Source of the DNA: Trichoplax sp. H2
Taxonomy: Eukaryota > Placozoa > Uniplacotomia > Trichoplacea
Direction of reading: 5' to 3'
Length of the DNA: 64,000 nt
Assembly (NCBI GenBank): GCA_003344405.1
Contig: NOWV01000142.1
Span: 124,001 to 188,000, forward strand
Shown: piece by piece, positions 39,801 to 49,063 of the stretch
Layout of the letters: the number at the start of each line of letters is the position of its first letter
How positions within the stretch are numbered: the first letter of the stretch is position 1
The notes under the pieces: generated by a model
Told to the model about the DNA's origin: nothing
What the model saw: only the letters and a program-made list of their open reading frames with translations
Databases searched by the model: none
Translations under genes and position numbers: made by a program

Positions 39801-41786
39801 AAAGTCGTCAATTATGGTTAGATAAAGGTTAGAAGAATTTTTACATGAGGCACATATATAACATTGTATACTTAACGCAGCAATATTGTTGAGGATTGAA
39901 ATTAGTTAAGGAATACTAACCCAGTATTTCATCAAATAATGATGAAGTTGAGAAGAATCGTGGCTGCTATAGAATTAGGATATTCTCTGATTATCAAGTG
40001 TTGGTAGTGTGATATTAAACACGTAAAACTGCACTATAGGGAAATTTCTTTCCATACACTGTATGCCCTACGATATCGCACCAATGTCTCTTAATAGGAA
40101 TGTAAGCTATTGGCTGGATGTTAGACAGCTAAGGCTCATTTAATTGTGGTAAGGATCGAGAAAATGATGCCATGATAATTCATGAATATTGTATCATCTT
40201 AACATAGAAGCGTAAAGATGTTCTTCCAGGATTGAACTTCGATTACAGCTGCAATGGCATAATAAGCAGAGAAAACTGGCTTGTTCTATCATAACAACAT
40301 TATGCAGAATTCTAAATATTTTATCCTATTTGCAAACGTCGGATCTTCCGATTTACTATACGCTTTAGCAATTAGCGATGATCTTTAGATTCTTTTTCAT
40401 CGCTAACGATCCATTTAGCCGTAAACGTTAATATTTAAATTCAATATTTAGTGGCTCTACCGTAGGAAGTGATGAATCATTTTTTACTTTCCATTGTTTG
40501 GAGCAATTTTGTTTGAAGTAATTAAATTATCGCTTAAAACTGTCATACAATTTGAGTACAACCTGACATACTCGTATAACGTGACTAAACTAATATTTTT
40601 TCATAAGTACTGGAAGAAAACAAAACTAGAGGATAGTCTTCAATATCGAAAAGCTAATCGGATTTAAAGTCTATCTATAGAAATAGCCGATATTGCGAAA
40701 ATATAGAATTCTACTGTTACCATCAGTAAAGCCTCCGCTAGAATAGCAAATCTGTTCAAATTATTAAAACATCTTAGAGGAGAGCTTTTCATGGCGAAAT
40801 TGAAGTGTGACCTCATCAATAACAAATTTCCCAATAATTTATAATGGGAAACATTTTTACTCCAATATTTAATGGTAGCAATCTCTGGCTATTTAATAGC
40901 GTTTCTGACGGAAGAATAGATAGTTATTGAATGGAATTAATACGATGTGTCGGTGCAACTAGTGAAGCATACGGTTATCATATTGCTGTATGGGTGATTT
41001 GTTCTAAGTAAAGCTTATAGCAAGATAGCAAATTGGCCCTTTTAAAAGTAAAATATGGTACTACTAACTGAGTGATCGTTAGTGTATTCTTTTCATCAAA
41101 ACCTGGCGAAAAGGTAGGAGTGAAGACATTATGGGCGGAGTAGAATTTCCTCAGGATTTTTCTATAACGATCGAGGTATTAGTTTTTAAGCAAAGACGAC
41201 GAATAAACACGTGTAGAAAAGGTGATTGAATAGCAGCTATGTTGTGATGGAAAGGCAATCTCTACACTCTGATGGATGCAAGACTATCCTCAATCGAATA
41301 GATCTGGCTATGGATAAATGCTCTGATACAATCAATTGGAGTACCTGGTTGATACTTGATACCACGCAAAGCGCATATAATGGCTGCATGCCATTGATCT
41401 GCAATCTTGATGTTGTCTTCTACTTCCTTCGATTGGGCAACACGTAAATAGACTGGAATAGAAATTCTCTTACAAGCGGAACCAATCTTTTTCTTGCGCA
41501 TTGGATACCAAAATAAGGTCAAATAGCCACCACGATCACGGCGTTTCGTCGATGTACCTCTTGATACTTTACAGCCAATAACATCTTTTAGTTGTATTAC
41601 GCCATCATCACCTAGTAGTGATGCTGGAGGGCCACTATCGGATACTTTAATACACATTTGATTCTGAGTTAAGACGACATGGCAAGGCCTTAGCTTATTT
41701 CTAGGCCATATTAATTGTAATGTATCTTGCATGATAATTTGGCTAATTAACGTTGTCGACTTGTTGGATATACGAATTTCTTCCAT
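36845..41786 (-). CDS. SPHK: Sphingosine kinase
   Basis: The enzyme phosphorylates sphingosine to the signalling lipid sphingosine-1-phosphate. Exons I can place: N-terminal 41786 to about 41250, then about 39414-39261, 39114-39020, 38882-38767, 38254-37912, 37459-37392 and 37241-36845. The N-terminal exon has a PH-like region ending ADQWHAAIICALRGI. The kinase core shows the ATP-site motif LLVFINPCSGSGKA, then VVSGDGLIYEVINGL with the catalytic Asp, and GILPAGSGNAL. The C-terminal half reads LSIGWGMIADIDIKSEKF, ..KVYRGKISYLP, and GGYLTVDGEVVDYGPIQG. Order and wording match animal SPHK1/SPHK2; the long proline-rich insert of human SPHK2 is absent. The start is taken at the ATG at 41784-41786 (MEEIRISNKS). 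The join across the 1.8-kb gap between the first two exons is unresolved: the first exon lacks a strong donor before the stop at about 41241, so a small exon may be missing. Confidence 0.9.
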
Positions 41787-42859
41787 TTTCTGTCTTGATA
41801 TCCAGAAGGAAATTTGCACGCGTCCCAAGTTGAAAGAAACGACAAGAATTACCAATTTCCAAGTCGGTCAATAAAATGCTTAACCTATACTATGCTTCAA
41901 AGCCAGTCTGAAAATGAATATATTAATAATAAGACTTTTTTTTGGCATGGGTAGATTATTGATTGAAATTTCAGTTTGCCAATAGAAGCAGACTACGCAA
42001 GTTCTAATGACATTTTGCTTGTTTAACTCTTGAATACAGTACAATAGCTTCCGTATGGCACAAGCATCGAATGGATTTATATTACTTTTCGCTACTCCTA
42101 AGTCATTGCGAATTATTTTTCTATACTTTAGCTCAGATACGCGTAGGCCCATTAATAAACAATCTGCAACGGTCTAAAAAATGACTCATACTATGTGTAA
42201 TAGTATTCCAATAGTATTATCCAATTAAGATAGAATAACAATAAATCAATTATTTCTGGCTATATTTAATCCACGGATTAATCATAGCGCAAAAAATAGA
42301 CTAAATATCCATGCGCTAAGTATTGGCGATCAAAGTGACATTTTTCAGTTATCCAATGCAATCTGATTCGTAGGCTAGGTGTAATTATTCATCGACTCAG
42401 TTAATCTCTATCTATGTTTTGATTATACTTAATCAGAGTATTGATCACAATTTTGCAATAATAACACAAGCCTACAAAATGCGGAATGGGTTATAACTTG
42501 CTTAAACCAATAGAACTACAAGACCATCTGCCTACCTCATAGCATCGACTCTTGTAACTATCCTTGTCAAGTAGATAATACTCTACTCTAGAAAGATGAT
42601 TAACGCGATTTAAAGGGTCAATCTGTCATTCAACTTGCAATCTTCATTAACGAAATACCAGCTAAAGAGTGGATCAAATTACCGTTAATTCCAATTATCC
42701 ACTGTCAGTAATCATAATAATAGAAAAATGAGGAAAAAAAGTTCTCGTTCCTGACGTAATTTAGACCATGACGTCAGGATCATGGCTTAATGTTCTATAC
42801 TATTACTGCGGTTAGCTAGAATGAATGGCGAGTTCGTGCCTACCGGAGAAATATCCTTC

Positions 42860-42900
42860 TTATTGTTGTTGTTGTTGTTGTTGTTGTTGTTATTATTTTT
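42860..42900 (+). repeat. (TTG)n microsatellite followed by a T run
   Basis: Nine or so TTG units followed by TTATTATTTTTTTTT. Its translation as polyleucine in the open frame 42821-43024 is a by-product. Confidence 0.9.
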
Positions 42901-42910
42901 TTTTATCGTA

Positions 42911-43300
42911 TACCGGCACTACCAACTTTCTTATGGTTTCTATTCCGGACTAATTGATATCAGCAGCCATGAAAATACGATTGTAGTAAGCATCAGAGTA
43001 GTTCAAGTAGTGAAATGGGGTTAGGGTGAAGATTCTAAGCAAGAAATTAATCTATCCAAAATGGATACTGCTATATTTTATCCAACGTAGATGTGATAGA
43101 TACCTAAACAGGTTGATATTCTTATGGCTTCTATGTCGTACCAACTGATTTCAATCGTAATGAAAATACGATTCTAGTAAATGTAAAAGTAGGTAAAGTA
43201 TTGAAATGGGGTTAGTAGGAAGGTACAAAGTAATAAATTAATCTTTGCAAAATGGATACTAGATATGTTATCCAGTGCAGACGCTAGATACCTAAACACC
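42911..43300 (+). repeat. 191-bp tandem duplication
   Basis: Three anchors recur at exactly 191 bp spacing: GAAAATACGATT (42971 and 43162), GAAATGGGGTTAG (43012 and 43203) and CAAAATGGATACT (43057 and 43248). Copies are about 80 percent alike by eye. There is no sign of coding. Confidence 0.8.
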
Positions 43301-43590
43301 TTGATAGCCGTAGCTTGGACGTTCCATCTATCTGGTAGGGTAATGTTTTGATCGTTGGAATAGTTGAAGACGTTGAAAATTGTTTATTATTGTTTAGATC
43401 GCGTAGTACAAATTGTTATTATTGGTTAGAATGATAATTAATCTCAGTAATGGATAATGATGGACGGAATACATCATTGCCCTTGATTGATTCACAATGC
43501 GCCATTGTAACCTTGCGTAGGCTCTATTATTATTATCTTTTAAAGAGATATGTGTAAAATGGATATAATGGTCTTTCCTTGTTCCGCGGT

Positions 43591-43696
43591 AAACCTCAAT
43601 GGAATGTTAGTTAATGAATGCTCTATAAACCTCAATGGAATGTTAGTTAATGAATGCTCTATAAACCTCAATGGAATATTAGTTAATGAATGCTAT
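43591..43696 (+). repeat. 36-bp tandem repeat, 3 copies
   Basis: Copies start at 43591, 43627 and 43663 with unit AAACCTCAATGGAATGTTAG plus 16 more bases. Copies 1 and 2 are identical and copy 3 differs by one base until it runs out. Because 36 is a multiple of three, a small frame stays open across it and repeats the peptide NLNGMLVNECSI, but no gene context supports translation. Confidence 0.92.
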
Positions 43697-44149
43697 TGCT
43701 ATTTTAATGGCGTTAAAGTTTCGCACCGCTACCAGAAAGTAGGAATCAGAATGAACAACGCTAATTAAAGCGAATCAACTCCTATCCTTGGTTGATTTTT
43801 CAATGTTGTCTCGGATAGGTTTCTACTGTTCAAGTCGATGTTACTTTGTTTACTTTCCTTTTTTTGTAATCGATTGCAATAGAATACTACTGTGGTTAAT
43901 TAATATAATACTCTAACTATTATAATAGCATGAAAGTGAACTTGGGATCAGTGACGATTCAAAATAAACAGCTTTTATCCATGCAAATGAAACTTTTTGG
44001 TGTTCTCGACAAACATGGATTATTGCCTTTGGTAGTCTTGTATCGATCGAGCTGGATGTTCATTTGTCCTTTTCAGTACTTACTTTCAGTATTGGTGAGG
44101 TCGACGAAAAATTGAAAGCTGTTACATCACGCTAGCATTCGTCATAGGG

Positions 44150-45000
44150 TGGTAGTGCTAATTAGTCGATGTTGGTGCACTCTACTGAGTTTGTGTTTTA
44201 CGTCATTCAACGGCTACTAATAATGTCTAAAGTAATGATAGTTTTTAAATTTGTATTAACGTAATAATTAATTAGTTTAATGCAAGGCGATTAAATAACC
44301 TATTGCTTAACCTACCATGTCATTGGTGCACTTTTATCGTGGCAACATAAGCCTATGCGTACGTATTACAGCGATGCAAAAGGTTGGGTTAGTTTAATAA
44401 CTTACTTATTGATATATCTAATAAAATAAGGGTAGTTTTTGAATTCGTATAACGAATAAGTAATGAATTGCAATATAGCTAAATAATTATGCAATAATCT
44501 ATTGCTTTAACCGATCATGTCATTGCTACACTTTCATCGTGAATAATAATATACAGTAGGTCTACAGTAAGCGTTCGTATTATATCAACGCAAGAGGTTC
44601 AACTAGTTTAAGATACTTGCTAATGTATCTGAAGTAACGATAGTTTTTTAAATTTGGGTACCATAATAACTAATTGTAAGATAGTTAAAATATTTTATTC
44701 CTTAACCCGCCAAGCCATGTCACCGATGGATTTTTATCGTGACTGATAACATAAGCCTTAGCGTAGTTATTGCTGTTAGAGGTTCGTCTAGTTAATGGCA
44801 CTTGTCGATGTGCCTTGAGTCATGATAGTTTTGGAATCTGTATACTGTGATAATAATTAATTGTAAGACAGCTAAATAATTTACCGCTTAATCTGCCATG
44901 TCATTGGTGCACTTTCGTCATGACAACGTAAGCCTATCTGTACGTACATCGATGCAAGAGGTTTGGCTAATTTAAGATACTCGTTGATGCAGTAAACTTA
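44150..45000 (+). repeat. Diverged satellite-like array, period about 180-200 bp
   Basis: The motif CATGTCATTGGTGCACTTT and variants start at about 44317, 44516, 44716 and 44897. Each is followed by TATCGTG.., AACATAAGCC.., GCAAGAGGTT.., and GATAGTTTTT-like segments in the same order. Four near-complete copies are present, with a partial one before them near 44166. Spacing is 199, 200 and 181 bp. Confidence 0.8.
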
Positions 45001-46087
45001 TTTTTACACTATACTAGTATGCAGTATTACTATACTAGTTGTAAGTACACAATCAAGAATTAGAAGCTCCTTGAGTGTGCATAGAAAAAAAAATAATTGT
45101 ATTTTCAAAAACTGTATAACATTGTAACTATACCAACCCTAATTTTAGTTTTTTAAAATATTATGTTAACTTAGCAGTATTGATTTCAAATCTAGCCAAA
45201 TAGTTTTACACTAGATAAACTGTCTAGGAATCAATAAAGAATCTATTTATAGTATCTTTTCAATTTACCATCATAAGAAAATAAATTTGCATCTGTACTC
45301 TTGGGGTTATTAAGAAACAAGTGAAATACAAAAATGAATTACTGGGCATTCAATTCAAATATGCTTCATAAAGCATATTGATTAGCTTAGCCAATTCACA
45401 AACTCATATATATACCAATATTTGTTACAGAAAAATACTGATTTTATTCAATATAATTCAATTCGGCAAATGCTATCATTAAGAGAGAAATTGATAATGG
45501 CATTTTAACCGGATTAGGTCATTCATTTTCAAGTACATGATAATCATATAAATTTAATTACAGCGTATAACATAGTGGAATATTAGTAAGCTAATAGCTA
45601 GGCTTCATAGTACAGTACAATAATTTCTGTTATAGTACCATACATACAGTACTGTACAAGGTTAACGAGCCCGATGTACCCTAGAATAGTAAAATCAACA
45701 AAAGAAATTGCAGTAGTAACGATTATCTTGATATTGGACTTTGAAATATGAACTACTAAATGCATCATTTAACAAGTAAAAAGCTTTAACAATATTCATA
45801 AATGTGGAAAGTATCCAATTTAGAAATATCTATGGACACAAACATCAACAATCTACAGATGTAGTGACGCCTAAATTCAAAGAGTGTTGGCGTTCAATTC
45901 AGGCTTACCTATACTCGTATATACAAGAAATACTAATCTGAACAGAATAATGAAAAGGTGGTACTCTTTGCTTATAAACGCATATCATCATTAATGGAAT
46001 AAAATAGTAACCTACAAATTTGTCCTGCCTTATCTGCACAATAAATGAATATTTTATCTCCATTAACCTAAGCTACGATCATATCCG

Positions 46088-47464
46088 TTAGATATGCAAA
46101 AGTTGCAAGGTACTAGGTAAATCTGGAGTTTGATTTTGTTGAGTAGATTGTATTGTCTCATTGTTATTTTTTTTTCTTTCGTCTCTTCGTTTCTGTCGGT
46201 CTTTTTTAGCCAATTCTTTCCTCCGACGATTGGATATGTATTTATTAGGTTGCTGATGACTAGATGGTCTTCCTTTGATATTGCCTTTACTCCCTTTGGA
46301 AGATGATTGTTGTAGCTTTCCATTCGAATGATTATCCAGAGCGACTTTATTTTCATTCTCTGCAACAGTATGGTGAAGATGATGCCCTGCAGTTTTTTGT
46401 GTGCTTTGGCCATCTTGACTGGTTAATTCCTCAATTTGAACAATATAAGCAACAGTATTACTAATATTATATTCATGTTCTCGTAAGGCTTCCCTAACCA
46501 AGTTAATATCTGTACAATTGGATAAATGCATCACTTCTAATTCAATTTCATTTGGTTGATGGATGAAAGTATTACCCATAGAATTTGTAGCATCAGCATT
46601 CTTATTTAAGGCGCTAGCAGTCACTGTTGTCGTCATTTCATTTTTGTTTATGCACGTCTCAGAGTGAGTAGGACTGGCACCGATGGATGTCGTTGATGTT
46701 GTATCTTGAGCTGGTGTTGGATGAGAATGGGGGATAGAATCAGGATGACTGGCATCTTGGCTTCTAGGTTCAGTATTATTATGACATTTTCCTTCGGTTG
46801 CATCTTGTATCCCTTTCTGTTTCTTTTTCGTGGATTCATTGCAAGCAATTTTATCACTATCAGACTTGAGTTGATTTAACTTCACATCCGCTGCACCATG
46901 AGGATGGTTGTCCTTAATTTTTCGAACAGACGAGTAATGCTCGAAATCATGGTAAGAAATATGGAGTTCACGACTACCAGTCTTTGTAGGCCCATCTATT
47001 CCTTCAATTTGCCAGCATGGTTTATTAAGTTGATGAATGACAATGGTAAGGCGATGAATTCTAGCAAAAGCAACCAATGCATCATTGCCAGCAAAGGTCC
47101 CTTCTTGACCAAGCAATTGGATATGTTTATCAAAGGAGACATTATCGATCATAAATGGTTCAAAATCGTTGCGATTTTGGATCATATATTGCACCACTTG
47201 TTGACGATAGTTGATATGATTGGATTCATGGCCTTCTAATTGATCAGCCAAAGCTCGAAATAAGCAGTTTCCATCACCGGTGATTTGGCGTATTTTCAGT
47301 TGTATCCGACTCAGTTGTAACTTTAAGCTGTTTTCTTCACTCGACGACTGCGTTTGTTCTTTCTGACGGCGTATTTCACGCCTGGCAGCTCGTTCATCTC
47401 TTTTTCGTTGTTGTTGAGCTAGTCTTTGCGATTTTTGTCCATTACTATTCTGTTTTTTACCCAT
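46088..47464 (-). CDS. OTUD3: OTU deubiquitinase OTUD3, intronless
   Basis: The protein is a cysteine-protease deubiquitinase. A single open frame encodes 458 residues from the ATG at 47464 ([10 protein letters not shown]); an in-frame ATG eight codons upstream (47488) is possible, but the inner one fits human OTUD3 better. A basic N-terminal helix ([18 protein letters not shown]) leads into the OTU domain. [19 protein letters not shown] holds the catalytic Asp and Cys. [15 protein letters not shown] and [14 protein letters not shown] follow, and the catalytic His is in [12 protein letters not shown]. After a Ser/Thr-rich linker there is a UBA-like segment ([20 protein letters not shown]) and a basic tail ([20 protein letters not shown]) as in human OTUD3. 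The absence of introns contrasts with most neighbours and may mean an old retrocopy. The human gene is, to my knowledge, split. Confidence 0.93.
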   Translation of the reverse strand: MGKKQNSNGQKSQRLAQQQRKRDERAARREIRRQKEQTQSSSEENSLKLQLSRIQLKIRQITGDGNCLFRALADQLEGHESNHINYRQQVVQYMIQNRNDFEPFMIDNVSFDKHIQLLGQEGTFAGNDALVAFARIHRLTIVIHQLNKPCWQIEGIDGPTKTGSRELHISYHDFEHYSSVRKIKDNHPHGAADVKLNQLKSDSDKIACNESTKKKQKGIQDATEGKCHNNTEPRSQDASHPDSIPHSHPTPAQDTTSTTSIGASPTHSETCINKNEMTTTVTASALNKNADATNSMGNTFIHQPNEIELEVMHLSNCTDINLVREALREHEYNISNTVAYIVQIEELTSQDGQSTQKTAGHHLHHTVAENENKVALDNHSNGKLQQSSSKGSKGNIKGRPSSHQQPNKYISNRRRKELAKKDRQKRRDERKKNNNETIQSTQQNQTPDLPSTLQLLHI

Positions 47465-48529
47465 GACGTTCCTGCCAATACCATGCAAGCTTGGCTATTG
47501 CAAATTTGCAATGCTATTAACAACCTTGCATCCAATTGGCTTTAGATCCTTCATTCATTGGCAACATCAGAATCCAATCCAATCTTGACCGCTATGACAG
47601 ATGACAGTTTGGTGCTCGATTATACCGTACAGTGTGCATAATAGACCTGATGATAGACCATGTCGTACCCTAAATAGCAACTCAAGACGAAGTCAAGATA
47701 TTAAAAGCTTGATAGGAGCAAAGCTTTGGCCATGGCTACTCGCTATGGCGTTGCATCTTGATAAGGTTGATTGGGCGAAATGATTAAGAAACGGCGTTCG
47801 TTTGTAATCGAAATGACTGGATTGTTATAGTAATCCATAGTGGCGAAGGGTCGAAATGGGTTATTTTATAGTCGTGTCTAGGAGACAACCGACGATGGTG
47901 TTTTTGGCCGTGGTGAATCCTACAGTACCTACTTTACGGTATCCTAGTACTGTACTACAGTACCATGATTGTTTGTACTGTAGAGGTGTCATTTGATGCC
48001 CCCCGATTGCATTTTTTTCCTTTCGTTTTAACTGACAGGTTGGTGTCCTGGTAAAAGAAAGAGAGACGAGAAATGGATGGTTATTCGTCCGAGTTGTACT
48101 ATAGTACTCCATGAACGGTACAGTACAAGTGTAGAGCAAGAATAGCCATAGGAAGAAAAAGATGATGTAATCCATCCAGGACGAAATACTTTTGTAAATA
48201 GAGAAATGGATATTGTACTCTCTTGCGCCATTGATTTTCACATTCACTGAGGCATGTACTGTATGAAGCTGCTGCCTGAACAGGTTCTGAGGTTGGTGGA
48301 ATGTTCTAGAAACACGGTCCACAGCCAGCGCAATCCTTTTCGTTTCAGAGAAATCAACACTAATGTTTTGCGACATTTTGAGAACGAAATCCATCAAAAT
48401 TGTTATGTGTGGAAAGAAGAAGCTCTCATAAGCATGCCTGTATCATTTATTTTTGTGAAGTAAATGATTTGAATTCGTTTTTTCACGATTTATAGTGTAC
48501 CGTTATTCTTGTAAAAATCGCCATTGTAC

Positions 48530-48970
48530 AGTACTACTGCTTGTGTACAGAGTAGTACCGTGCTGCATGTCGTCGTTGGCAATGAATTACCAGCGTTGAC
48601 CGTCAACACGGGTGACACGGTCTAGCGGACGTACTGTACCACTGCTTGTCGTCGTTGGCAATGAATCAGAAAGACAATGAATTACCAGCGTTGACCGTCA
48701 ACACAGGTGACACGGTCTAGCGGACGTACAGTACAGTAGTACCGTACTGCATGTCGTCATTGGCAATGAATTACCTGGGTTGAACGTCAACACAGGTGAC
48801 ACCGTCTAGAGGACGTACTGTACCACTGATTGTGTACTGAGTAGTATCGTACTGCTTGTCGTCGTTGGCAATGAATCAGAAAGCCAATGAATGACCAGCG
48901 TTGACTGTCAACACGGGTGACACGGTCTAGCGGACGTACTGTACCACTGCTTGTATACTGAGTAGTACTG
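48530..48970 (+). repeat. Four-copy tandem array with palindromic core, just upstream of the BAK/BAX-like gene
   Basis: The module contains GTCGTCGTTGGCAATGAAT, then the palindrome GTTGACCGTCAAC, then GGTGACACGGTCTAGCGGAC and GTACTGTACCACTGCTTGT. The palindrome starts at 48595, 48690, 48780 (variant GTTGAACGTCAAC) and 48900 (variant GTTGACTGTCAAC). Some copies carry an extra CAGAAAGACAATGAAT-type insertion, so spacing varies between 90 and 120 bp. The last copy ends about 35 bp before a TATA box. Confidence 0.88.
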
Positions 48971-49002
48971 TTACTGGCTGGCTGGACCATGTAGAGTATT
49001 GG

Positions 49003-49009
49003 TATAAAA
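49003..49009 (+). promoter_or_regulatory. TATA box of the BAK/BAX-like gene
   Basis: TATAAAA lies 55 bp before the ATG at 49064, leaving room for a start site around 49030-49040 and a 5' UTR of about 25-35 bases. No other start codon intervenes. Confidence 0.6.
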
Positions 49010-49063
49010 CCAGCCTGCAGCCTAGATAAATCTTCATTTTGCATACTACTGCACAAACTAAGG

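Larger units (their letters stand above)
41787..46087. other. Repeat-rich region between sphingosine kinase and OTUD3
   Basis: The 1 kb next to SPHK should be its promoter. An open frame at 41880-42152 (minus) is not similar to anything I know. From 42.8 to 45.0 kb the region is a succession of tandem repeats, listed separately. A GTACTGTAC cluster lies at about 45608-45660. No supported gene. Confidence 0.55.
47465..49063. promoter_or_regulatory. Divergent promoter region between OTUD3 and the BAK/BAX-like gene
   Basis: This 1.6-kb stretch separates two gene starts that point apart. It is less AT-rich than the surroundings. It contains GTACTGTAC clusters at 47918-47980 and 48088-48130, a four-copy palindrome-bearing tandem array at 48530-48970, and a TATA box at 49003. 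A minus-strand open frame 47861-48397 is long for this base composition but resembles no protein I know. Confidence 0.55.

Noticed and set aside
41880-42152. Minus-strand open frame of 90 codons just upstream of sphingosine kinase
   Set aside because: No similarity to known proteins, no splice site joining it in frame to the kinase, and composition like the AT-rich flanks.
46063-46857. Other open frames overlapping OTUD3
   Set aside because: Shadow frames of the OTUD3 coding sequence without family motifs.
47861-48397. Minus-strand open frame of 178 codons between OTUD3 and the BAK/BAX-like gene
   Set aside because: It is long for the base composition, but its translation shows no domain or family pattern, codes through GTACTGTAC repeats at its 3' half, and lies in a divergent promoter region.
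48590-48960. CRISPR array reading of the regular repeats upstream of the BAK/BAX-like gene
   Set aside because: Units are long and contiguous with diverged copies, there are no unique spacers of uniform size, and the genome is eukaryotic.
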